Origin: Halosolutus halophilus
Lineage (GTDB): Archaea; Halobacteriota; Halobacteria; Halobacteriales; Natrialbaceae
Direction: 5' to 3'
Assembly (NCBI RefSeq): GCF_022869805.1
Contig: NZ_CP094974.1
Coordinates: forward strand, 3,348,001-3,412,000
Length of the DNA: 64,000 nt
Part shown: positions 34,954-42,567 of the stretch, in pieces
Layout: the number at the start of each line of letters is the position of its first letter
Numbering within the stretch: the first letter of the stretch is position 1
Notes under the pieces: generated by a model
Seen by the model: only the letters and a program-made list of their open reading frames with translations
What the model was told of the DNA's origin: nothing
Databases searched by the model: none
Made by a program: the position numbers and the translations under genes

Positions 34954-36267
34954 ATGGTCCACCACGAGGACGAGGACATCGGCAGCGAGTCAGGACGGGG
35001 TCGATCGAATCCGACGGCGAGGGACCCGTTCCGGAACGGAATCGATCGCCGACGAGTCCTGCAATCGTCGGCCGTCATCGGCGCGACCGCGACGCTGTCG
35101 GGCTGTCTGTCCGACACGAACGGACAGCGTGCGCCGACGGTGTACGTGTTCAACAACGGCGATCGAACGCTGAGTATCATCGACGCCACGAGTGACGAAC
35201 TGATCGAGACCGTCTTCATCGATACGACCGCGTCGTTCCCGGCCAACCAGTACGGAACCGGCGTCGATTCGGCGTCCGACACGCTCTGGCTCAACGTCTC
35301 CGGCGGCGTCAGAGCCCTCGATCAGCACACGCTAGACGAGATCGCGGCGATCGAAACCGGATTCGAACCGAACTATCCCAACCTGACGCCGGACGAGAAC
35401 CATCTACTCGTCGCTGCCGGCGGGACGACGACCATCGACCCCGACCCGGACGATCCCGAGGATCACGTCCTCGTTCGTATCGATGCCGATCGTGAGAGCG
35501 ACACGTTCGGCGAGGTCACGGGCGAAATCGAGGTCGGGTACACAGGGCCGTGTGATATGACGCTCACTCCGAGCGGCGAGTACGGATTCGTGGCGGACAT
35601 CGCGAACGAGACGCTGACCGTGGTTCGCGTCGATCCGTTCGAAATCGCCGCTCGGATAGACGTCGGCGATCCGGCAGGAGAGGGACGCGTCCTCCCGTTC
35701 ATGTGTACGGCGTCGTTCGACGGCGATCGTCTCCTGGTCGAGAACGGCGAGGGCGAACTCGGACCCGATCCGGATATTCCGCGTCGGGGATCCGAGAGCA
35801 TCTGGGACGTCTCCGATCCCGAGGAGCCAGTCGAACTCGAACGCATCACTCGCGACGACGGGGTATCGGCGCCTCCGATCACGAGCGAAATCGACCCCGA
35901 TAGCGAGGCAGCCTACCTCTTTACCCCCGACATCGACGCCGTGACGGTGATCGACCTCGACGAACGGGCCGTCGACCGTGAACTCGACGTCGGCGGGAGT
36001 GCGATATCCGGGGCTTGGGGTCCTGCTCGGGAGAAACTGTACGTCCCGGTCCAGACGGCGAACCACGTTGCAGTGATCGATCACGAGCAGCGGGACGTTC
36101 TCACGACCATCGATGCCGGAGAGTCGCCGACGGGTGCCGTGGGCGGAATGGTTCGGCCCGAGACGACCACCAGCCAGCGACTGCGGAGTTCCCTGTCAAC
36201 GCTCGGTCTCTCGATCGGTGACCGGGAACCGTCGTTCTGTCCCGACGGCAACTGCTATTGCGGGTGA
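34954..36267 (+). CDS. Tat lipoprotein with YncE-type beta-propeller
   Basis: A 437-aa exported protein. The Tat signal is RRRVLQSSAV, ending in the lipobox LSGC. The body is a seven-bladed propeller of YncE/lactonase type with repeating V-I-D-L/V-I-D-H strands (for example LSIIDATSDELIETV, VTVIDLDERAVDREL, VAVIDHEQRDVLTTI). The C-terminus ends in SFCPDGNCYCG, a small cysteine knot or metal site unusual for YncE. It is divergent from the broken DUF3179 gene. Likely a cell-surface binding protein; ligand unknown. Confidence 0.82.
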   Translation: MVHHEDEDIGSESGRGRSNPTARDPFRNGIDRRRVLQSSAVIGATATLSGCLSDTNGQRAPTVYVFNNGDRTLSIIDATSDELIETVFIDTTASFPANQYGTGVDSASDTLWLNVSGGVRALDQHTLDEIAAIETGFEPNYPNLTPDENHLLVAAGGTTTIDPDPDDPEDHVLVRIDADRESDTFGEVTGEIEVGYTGPCDMTLTPSGEYGFVADIANETLTVVRVDPFEIAARIDVGDPAGEGRVLPFMCTASFDGDRLLVENGEGELGPDPDIPRRGSESIWDVSDPEEPVELERITRDDGVSAPPITSEIDPDSEAAYLFTPDIDAVTVIDLDERAVDRELDVGGSAISGAWGPAREKLYVPVQTANHVAVIDHEQRDVLTTIDAGESPTGAVGGMVRPETTTSQRLRSSLSTLGLSIGDREPSFCPDGNCYCG

Positions 36268-36429
36268 CAGTGGTACCGTCCCGCTGTGGTCCGATCTGCT
36301 CACCTGAATCGTGAGCGTCGCGTTCCGGTCTGCAACTGACGATCCCTCGGTCGGGCCCGGTGCTGGAGTGGACGTGGGTTGCGGTCGCGACGACAGTGCC
36401 GTTTTGCCGTTTCGGTCCGTACACGACGT

Positions 36430-36840
36430 ATGCCCGTAGAGACGGATGCCGAACTGCGAGAGATACTCGAACGGGAAACGATCGCCGTCGTCGGCTGTTC
36501 GTCGACACCCGGCAAGGACGCCCACGAGATACCGAAGTACCTCCAGGCGCAGGGGTACGAGGTCATCCCCGTCAATCCCTACGCGGACGAGGTCCTGGGG
36601 CGGCCGGCCTTCGACTCGCTTTCCGACGTCGACGAAAGGATCGATATCGTGGACGTATTCCGGCCGAGTGACGAAGTTCGCGGGATCGTCGACGAGGTAC
36701 TCGAACGTGACGACGTCGACGTCATCTGGCTCCAGCTCGGCATTCACGACGACGATGCGGTTGCGCGAGCAGAGGACGCTGGGGTGCGAGTCGTCCAGGA
36801 TCGATGTATGAAACCCGAACACCGGCGGCTGCTCCGATAG
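36430..36840 (+). CDS. CoA-binding domain protein
   Basis: A 136-aa stand-alone CoA-binding Rossmann protein (YccU-like). It begins MPVETDAELREIL, then TIAVVGCSSTPGKDAH (nucleotide loop), VIPVNPYADEVLG, and the C-terminal VIWLQLGIHDDDAVARAEDAG and RCMKPEHRRL motifs typical of the family. It is the small variant of the acyl-CoA synthetase N-terminal fold; its role (CoA redox or regulation) is unknown. Confidence 0.92.
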   Translation: MPVETDAELREILERETIAVVGCSSTPGKDAHEIPKYLQAQGYEVIPVNPYADEVLGRPAFDSLSDVDERIDIVDVFRPSDEVRGIVDEVLERDDVDVIWLQLGIHDDDAVARAEDAGVRVVQDRCMKPEHRRLLR

Positions 36841-37082
36841 AACCGGCCCGTCCGGGAGCATCGAGGGTCGACCGTCCCTGTAGAACCTTCGATTCGCATC
36901 GCCGTCTGGGATCGTCGGTACAGCATCGACACTGTTTCCGATCGTCGTCGCCGTCTCGAACTCGGAACTGGTGAACTCGTGTCGAGTTATCCGGCGTACA
37001 CTGTCCCCAGTATCGAGATACCCGTACGTTACTACAGCAGGACCGTCTGGGAATCCCGATGCCGGATCGCTATTGCGATCCC

Positions 37083-38306
37083 CTACTCGATGCCGGGCGA
37101 GTCGGGGCGACCGGTGGTATCGAAGCCGGGCGAGCCCCGCTTTCCGCGGTCCTCGTGGAGGAACACGAGGCCGCCGCCGATGTTGCTCCCGACGGTGAAG
37201 CCTCGAGCGGCCTCGGCGCCCCAGAACGACGTATCGTCGGTGTGATAGCTCGCTACCGTTTCGGGGTTCGCGGGATCGGTTACGTCGTGGACCGTCACGC
37301 CGCCGTCGTACCACGAGGCGTGGAGGCGGTTCGCCGTGACGTCGAAGTTGTGCGACGTGCGGAACGCATCGACGTTCGGCGGGTCGATCCGGACGAGTTC
37401 CCGTGGCTCGTCGTAGTCCGAGACGTCGAAAATCGTGATGCCGCCGTAGTCGTCGTTGTCGGGGTTCTCGACGAAGCCACCGGGGAACGTCTCGGCGCCG
37501 ACGTAGACGAGGTCACCGTCCGGCGACGGCTGGACGTAGTGGGCGTTTCCGGGTGCCGTGAGGTACTCCTCAAGGTCGAACCCTGGCGAGTCCGCGTTCG
37601 GCGCCTCCCCGAACTGCGACACCAGTTGCGGGTCAGTCGGATCGCTCACGTCGGCGACGACGACGCCGGCGTCCCAGAACGCCTGATACAGCAGGTCGTC
37701 CTGGACGTAGACGTCGTGACACGGATTGACGCCGCCCGCGGCGAACTCGGGGAAGTCGTCCTTGAGTCGGTACTCGCCGACGACTTCGGGGTTCCACGGG
37801 TCGCGCACGTCGACGATGGTGGTCCGCGCTTCGCTGAACGCGGCGTCGCCGGACTCGTTGACGGTGAGGTAGGCGTAGCCGTCCGCGAGGAAGTTGTTGT
37901 GGATGTGGTGGCCGACGTCCACGAACCCGATTTCCGTGGGGTCGGTCGGATCGCTCACGTCCACGAGCGTGATGCCGGGACCGCCGTTGCTCGCGAGACT
38001 CGCGAGGTCGCCCTCGACCTTGGCGTCGAGGATACCTCCCGCGGGGTCGGCGGCGGTCATCGATCCGACGACTTCGGGTCGAGTCGGGTTTCGCCAGTCC
38101 ACGACCGCGAGGCCGTTTCCGGTCGCGACGTACGCGCGAGTACCCTGGGTGGAGACTTCGAGGGACCCGCCGACTGCCACCTCGCTGAAGAGGCGAAGCG
38201 TGTCGCCGCCGTCGTCGGGGCCGCTGGCACTTCCGACGCCGGCGATGCCGGCGAGGGCGAGCGCACTGGTCGCCTTCAGGACGTCGCGTCTCTGGGGACT
38301 ACGCAT
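37083..38306 (-). CDS. Tat-exported LVIVD-repeat protein
   Basis: A 407-aa secreted protein with Tat signal RRDVLKATSALALAGIAG and cleavage near GSASG. The body consists of repeated LVIVD-type blades (ITLVDVSDPTDPTEIG, TTIVDVRDPWNPEVVG, VVVADVSDPTDPQLVS, ITIFDVSDYDEPRELV, VTVHDVTDPANPETVA). The family's biochemical role is unknown; in haloarchaea these are probably surface proteins. The start overlaps the stop of the upstream small gene by 8 bp (ATGCGTAG), so the pair is translationally coupled. Confidence 0.87.
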   Translation of the reverse strand: MRSPQRRDVLKATSALALAGIAGVGSASGPDDGGDTLRLFSEVAVGGSLEVSTQGTRAYVATGNGLAVVDWRNPTRPEVVGSMTAADPAGGILDAKVEGDLASLASNGGPGITLVDVSDPTDPTEIGFVDVGHHIHNNFLADGYAYLTVNESGDAAFSEARTTIVDVRDPWNPEVVGEYRLKDDFPEFAAGGVNPCHDVYVQDDLLYQAFWDAGVVVADVSDPTDPQLVSQFGEAPNADSPGFDLEEYLTAPGNAHYVQPSPDGDLVYVGAETFPGGFVENPDNDDYGGITIFDVSDYDEPRELVRIDPPNVDAFRTSHNFDVTANRLHASWYDGGVTVHDVTDPANPETVASYHTDDTSFWGAEAARGFTVGSNIGGGLVFLHEDRGKRGSPGFDTTGRPDSPGIE

Positions 38307-38556
38307 GGGTACGTCCCCCTTCGAAGGCGCGACCCTGTATCGACGAGGAAGCTACCACCTTCCCCGTGAGCGCGTCCTGGCCGTCGTCGCGGACGTCTCT
38401 CTCGGTGTATCCTCCGGGCGGGTCCGAGAGAAGGGCGTGACCGAGTGTCCTGATCCGTCCTTTCGATGGCTGCTCGCGCGCAGTTGCCGTCCCTATGCTC
38501 TCGATCGCGGCCGTACTGCCCAGCACCGTGAGTTGCGTTCGACGTGTAGGTTTCAT
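38299..38556 (-). CDS. Short exported protein, probable truncated LVIVD paralogue
   Basis: An 85-aa frame from MKPTRRTQLTVLGSTAAIES, a Tat-like leader with a twin Arg. The mature part (LGHALLSDPPGGYTERDVRD) resembles the first blade of LVIVD-repeat proteins (GGYxExDVRDDG), then stops after about 30 residues. It overlaps the LVIVD gene downstream by 8 bp (ATGCGTAG), so it may survive as a leader-type partner or be the stub of a duplicated gene whose rest was lost. Confidence 0.45.
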   Translation of the reverse strand: MKPTRRTQLTVLGSTAAIESIGTATAREQPSKGRIRTLGHALLSDPPGGYTERDVRDDGQDALTGKVVASSSIQGRAFEGGRTHA

Positions 38557-38586
38557 TGGACCGTCCACATTGGTGTTTGTATACAC

Positions 38587-39669
38587 GTCCCATAACCTCT
38601 CTTGAGATTCTCAGAAAATGATGAGTGCATCCGTCCGTCGCTCGATACAGACCGCTCGCTGTCGAAGTCTCTTCGGTCGATTCGGCGACTTCGAGACCTC
38701 GATCGCGAAGTCCCGGTCACAGCGTCCGGCCGAAAATCCACCCGATCTCGCTTAGAGAGTGAACGATCCACTCTTCGGGTCGATCGGTTCGCTACGGGCG
38801 CAGCAAGTGAACCGCTCCACCTCTGTCTCCGATTCGTAGAGTCGGTGCGTGCGATTGGAGCCTCGTTCCAACAGAAGGGTCTGACGGGGCGATCAGGGCA
38901 TCGTCACCGTCCATCTCGTTCGCAATCGTGACGTCGCGTACGCACCAGTGAGTACGATTCGAACGAAAATCGATCGCTCGGCGGATCGTAACAGACACGC
39001 GAACGCGAGGCAGCGGTCAATGGAGGTAATTCCAGCAGTATGTGTCGCTCTGGAGCCACGTTTCGACGGTGTCTGTCTCGCCGCGTCTAAATGGTTTCTA
39101 ATCCGTGAGGTTCGACTTTTTATCGCTTAGAATAACTATCCGTTGGTGCTCCGATTTCCGTGTTTTCCGTCTCGAAATCGGAGCCCGACCGGTGAAGTGC
39201 GGCTTCAAGCCGCGGTACTGGATCGACGAGAAACACGCTCTTCGTGACGCTCTGGTTTTCGATGAGTTTACCGTAGAACATCGAAGAAAATAGTGTAGTT
39301 CGGTTTGAATAGAGCGGTACGAGGAGAAATTCGTTCAATGATGGATCGACAGCAGCGTTCAGTCGGTCGCGCTGACCGTCGTGGTGGATCACCACTTCGT
39401 CGATCGGAACCTGAACCGGTTGGATCCCAGTTGCTGACTGCATGTCGACTTTCCGTACCCGGTAATAGATCCTCGAGCGGACTCGTTAGGCACCGCAATT
39501 CCCATAATACAGAACAATATCAATAACTGATAATTCGAAGAGACCGAGCCGGATACTCGAATCAGCCACAACACGAATGGGACGTCGAACACGACCGACT
39601 GTACAGGGACAAAGGTCGCTTCGAGGAACGCGTCTCCGATCGTGAGGCCGGATATCGCCGATCGCCGAT
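38587..39669. other. About 1.1 kb of degraded, gene-free DNA
   Basis: No intact gene. GC content and codon bias are lower than in the flanks. A 6-bp-stem hairpin GCGGCTTCAAGCCGC (39191-39205) sits in a short frame reading PTGEVRLQAAVLD, and long AT stretches occur near 39110-39150, 39290-39310 and 39490-39540. Frames of 60-160 codons are open by chance only. With the acetyl-CoA synthetase remnant next to it, this reads as a decayed accessory locus; mobile-element ends are suspected but not demonstrable. Confidence 0.55.
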
Positions 39670-39995
39670 TCGTACACACGATCGTCTTCGACCGACTCGG
39701 ACTCGCCGGCGAGACCCCTGGGACGACCCCGACGAGCACTGGACCGACGCCGACGAATCGCAGGACGACGATTACGCCACCAGGGAACTTCCGTCGGCCC
39801 AGGAGCCGGTGTTCCTCTATTCGTCGGGAACCGCTGGCAAACCGAAGGACACCGTCCACGTCCACTCGGGCGCGCTGATGCAGGCGGTCAAGGAGAATGA
39901 GCGGGCCGTAGATGCCGATCCGGGACCCACGCCTTCGGCGGGACGGTCTCCATGTACGAGGGCGCCCCCGACTATGTGCGAGGATGCACCTGACG
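39670..39995 (+). pseudogene. Acetyl-CoA synthetase (AMP-forming) remnant
   Basis: Three out-of-frame pieces of an acs-like gene follow in order. IVFDRLGLAGETP comes from the frame at about 39680. DEHWTDAD, EPVFLYSSGTAGKPK and DTVHVHSGALMQAV come from about 39727-39890. FGGTVSMYEGAPDY (about 39936-39977) is in another frame. The SSGTxGKPK piece is the AMP-binding signature. Between the second and third pieces about 20-30 residues are missing. At least two frameshifts and one deletion, with neither terminus left, mean it cannot encode an enzyme. Confidence 0.85.
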
Positions 39996-40120
39996 CCTCT
40001 CAGCCGGACCGCTTCTCGCAGATGATCGATCTTCCTTCGGAGAATCCTCCCCTGTAGGATGGGAGGACGTCAAGTCGCGGCCGAACCGATCGCGAGTCGG
40101 CGTGAAGTGTGAACGACGCA

Positions 40121-40933
40121 CTACGGATCAGTGTTCGACGCCTCTTCTTCCTCTACATACAGGCTTCGACGAAGGAGAAGCGGCATCAGTGAGTCTTTCC
40201 CCATGATTTCAGTTTCCGGGTCGTCCGCGTCGTTCCGGTACCGCCGAACCCGGTAGGAATCGAGTTCGTTCCGGTTTTCGGTCACGCACTCGAGTACTTC
40301 GAGGACGTCACCAGTTACGTCGTCACGATAGGTTCGACCGATTTCGATCCCGATGACGGGGACGTCGGACGGCCAGTCCCAGTTGAAGGTGCGGACGTAC
40401 TGGCCGAACTGCCAGACGAGATGATCTAGATCGGCGTCGTCGGAAACCTCGATGGCCAGTTGTTCGAGCTTTCGATCCCAGTAATCGATCACGCAAGCTT
40501 TGAGATCGTCCTGTAACGTCTCCTCGACCAGCCGTTTTTCGATCGGATAGCCGATTTCGATGCCGACGATCGCGTGATGGTCGAGGTGCGTGAGACAGCG
40601 CTGGCATTCCATTTCGTAGACGGGAATCCGGATCGGGTTTTCGACGGAGAGATGCGCCATCTCCTTGCCACAGTTGGGACACCAGAGGAACACGACGCCG
40701 TTATCGACGGCGGTCAGTTCGTCGAACACGGTCAAATCGTCGAAGGCCTTCTCCTCGGGCGTTGATTCGGACTCGATCGATTCGTCACTCGGTGCGGTGG
40801 CGTGTGCGAACTGCGCTAACTCGTGGTCTTTCAGCAGCGACTTGATGACCGAGTCGTGTGACGAGTGAGACTCCGCGTCCTGAATCTCTTCTAACTGCTC
40901 TTTGGTCCAGTCCCGTATTCTGATCGTGGCCAT
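40121..40933 (-). CDS. Ribbon-helix-helix and zinc-ribbon protein, unknown function
   Basis: A 270-aa protein from MATIRIRDWTKEQL. Residues 1-45 look like an RHH DNA-binding unit (strand ATIRIRD, then two helices QLEEIQDAE and HDSVIKSLLKDH). Residues 85-130 form a zinc ribbon (LWCPNCGKEM ... ECQRCLTHLDHH). The C-terminal 120 residues are mixed alpha/beta with WDRKLEQLAIEV and NWDWPSDVPVIGIEIG. Its own promoter carries a TATACG-CTC-CGTATA palindrome, suggesting autoregulation. It may regulate the neighbouring S17e/rdfA module; this is inference. Confidence 0.7.
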   Translation of the reverse strand: MATIRIRDWTKEQLEEIQDAESHSSHDSVIKSLLKDHELAQFAHATAPSDESIESESTPEEKAFDDLTVFDELTAVDNGVVFLWCPNCGKEMAHLSVENPIRIPVYEMECQRCLTHLDHHAIVGIEIGYPIEKRLVEETLQDDLKACVIDYWDRKLEQLAIEVSDDADLDHLVWQFGQYVRTFNWDWPSDVPVIGIEIGRTYRDDVTGDVLEVLECVTENRNELDSYRVRRYRNDADDPETEIMGKDSLMPLLLRRSLYVEEEEASNTDP

Positions 40934-40937
40934 ACCA

Positions 40938-40952
40938 TATACGCTCCGTATA
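40938..40952. promoter_or_regulatory. TATACGCTCCGTATA palindrome overlapping the RHH gene promoter
   Basis: A perfect 6-bp inverted repeat with a 3-nt centre, 5 bp upstream of the RHH/zinc-ribbon start and overlapping its likely TATA element (GTTTATACGG on the minus strand). It is short and symmetric, as expected for an RHH operator. Confidence 0.5.
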
Positions 40953-41056
40953 AACACAGATAATGGTTTCTTCCGGTTACGTACTCGTAGTCGATCGCAG
41001 TGTCGATCGTTCGAAGAGGCCCGTGACCGGATAGCGCGAACCACCAGGGTATCGGT

Positions 41057-41245
41057 TCACTGGACGTTACCAGTGCGCTTTCGTGTGACGTACCCGGCGA
41101 TCCGATTTCGGACCCGTTTGGATTCGACGTCAGTTAGTTTCTCGACCTGATCCTTGTTCTCCTCGAAGTCGGTCGAGAACCCGTCGGGATACCGTTCGAG
41201 AAGGGTATCACCGACACTGATGATGTTCTCCGAATCGGCTGTCAT
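41057..41245 (-). CDS. S17e-like ribosomal protein paralogue (copy 1)
   Basis: A 62-aa protein from [20 protein letters not shown]. From residue 13 it matches the archaeal 30S protein S17e: [20 protein letters not shown], then a [20 protein letters not shown] segment. The N-terminal dozen residues, normally basic (MAIKPAYVKKTG-like), are acidic here. Ribosomal S17e is normally single-copy and would be encoded elsewhere, so this is an extra, possibly non-ribosomal copy. A TATA-like element (GTTATTGTG) is 26-34 bp upstream. Confidence 0.85.
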   Translation of the reverse strand: MTADSENIISVGDTLLERYPDGFSTDFEENKDQVEKLTDVESKRVRNRIAGYVTRKRTGNVQ

Positions 41246-41637
41246 CTTCGTGTGTGCGTGTGCCTGCCAAACACAATAACGTTTGCCAAACAGTCAGCGG
41301 CGGTGAACGTCGGACGGTCGGTTTCCAGCCGTCGTTATTCAAGATCCCCCAGTAGACGTGTGTATATTCGGTTATATCCTCGGCCAGTGCGAGGCGCATC
41401 GGCCTGTAAAACCACTTTCGTCGATCGGCGTCACGAACGCCTCGTCTCGATCAGTTTCGGGGCCGACGGATCACCTTCCGGGTCGACCACTCGCGAAATA
41501 TCGGTCGTATACGCGCACTATACTCGTAGTGTACGCGCGGATCGGCTATCGTTCCAGGACGCTACTCGATCACGCGGAACTTCCGCGGGAAGTTACCGAT
41601 GCCGGTATATTGATTACCGGTGAGAGAGTGTAGATAA
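41246..41637. other. Intergenic region with an imperfect CACTA/TAGTG inverted repeat
   Basis: About 390 bp between divergent small genes. It includes GTATACGCGCACTATACTCG (41507-41526) followed by TAGTGTACGCGCG: CACTA and TAGTG arms flank TACTCG, and the outer CGCGC arms also pair imperfectly. A TATA box GTATATTG (41605-41612) is 26 bp before the DUF7979-like start. No gene seen. Confidence 0.5.
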
Positions 41638-41895
41638 ATGGTAGCGTTTAGCATGCGATCGCGAGTTACAGTATCCCGAATCGAATCGATTCCACCCTCG
41701 CTGGAGGTCCGCCACATCGACGAACTCTCCGATACAGCCAAAGACTGCTTCTACAGGGTCGTGTGTGAGGACGGCCAGATAGCCGTCGAGTCGGACGTCG
41801 AAGCGGAACTGGCCCAGTACGACGTGGTCAAATTCACCGAGTACTATCGCGTATCGATCGTCAATCCGCATGCGAACTGTCACGTCACCGCGTGA
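41638..41895 (+). CDS. Small DUF7979-like protein
   Basis: An 85-aa protein from MVAFSMRSRVTVSRI (ATG at 41653 is an alternative). The sequence has an RVTVSRIESIPPSLEVRHID opening, an acidic central helix (ELSDTAKDCFYRVVCEDG) and a C-terminal VVKFTEYYRVSIV motif, a pattern I associate with the haloarchaeal DUF7979 family. Function unknown. The TATA box at 41605 gives leaderless spacing. It lies between the two S17e-like genes and is transcribed opposite to them. Confidence 0.7.
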   Translation: MVAFSMRSRVTVSRIESIPPSLEVRHIDELSDTAKDCFYRVVCEDGQIAVESDVEAELAQYDVVKFTEYYRVSIVNPHANCHVTA

Positions 41896-42177
41896 GAATT
41901 AAGTTCTGACTCGCGATTCGACCGGCACGGTGCTCCGAATACCGCACTCGAACGCCACCGCCAGGGGATTTGCTCTAGATGTGCGAGGATCTCGGCGAAC
42001 TCTCCGATCGCGGCGCTGGCCACCATACGCTCTTGTTACCTATTGTCATACGACGTCGTGGTGGTACCAACACTACGCTCCGTTTCTCGATCGAACGTCG
42101 GCCTGATAGGTGTCCGAGAGCGCGATACAGCCCCCTTCTCGGGAGTCGTAGAGCCAACTCGAGACGGACTCGGGGCG

Positions 42178-42360
42178 TCAACTGGACCGTTTTTCCCGGG
42201 TAATGTATCCGGCGATACGGTTTCGGAGTCGATTCGAACTCACGTAGGTCATCGTCCGGACGACATCCCTGTTCGCGCTGAACTCCGTCGAAAACGCGTC
42301 CGGATACTGCTTGAGAAGGCGGTTTCCGATGGATATTACGTCGTTCGGATCGGACGTCAT
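42178..42360 (-). CDS. S17e-like ribosomal protein paralogue (copy 2)
   Basis: A 60-aa protein from MTSDPNDVISIGNRLLKQYP. Like copy 1 it follows the S17e pattern (LLKQYPDAFSTEFSANRDVV, then SSNRLRNRIAGYITREK) with a short acidic N-terminus. The two copies share the Ile-Ser-x-Gly start and the RNRIAGY core but differ at about half of other positions, so the duplication is not recent. A TATA-like element (TTTTATTC) is about 30 bp upstream. It is 207 bp downstream of the SMC-like gene. Confidence 0.85.
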   Translation of the reverse strand: MTSDPNDVISIGNRLLKQYPDAFSTEFSANRDVVRTMTYVSSNRLRNRIAGYITREKRSS

Positions 42361-42567
42361 TTACACCGGACGTACTGCAGAGATGAGAATAAAATCTTCG
42401 TTTACGGCGTCTCTCGTGGGGTGTCGAAAACGCAGCCAGGTATGGCGGTGTATCGTCGCGACCGGTAGTGTGGCACTTCGGGAATCGGTTTGTCCTCCGA
42501 CGAACCGCTCGCGTCGGCAGTTCGATCGTCGAAACGTCGTACGCGAGAAACGGCGCCACCGGATCGG

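Noticed and set aside
39191-39205. Hairpin GCGGCTTCAAGCCGC with possible transposon end
   Set aside because: Suspected mobile-element end, but no transposase, terminal repeat pair or target duplication could be found.
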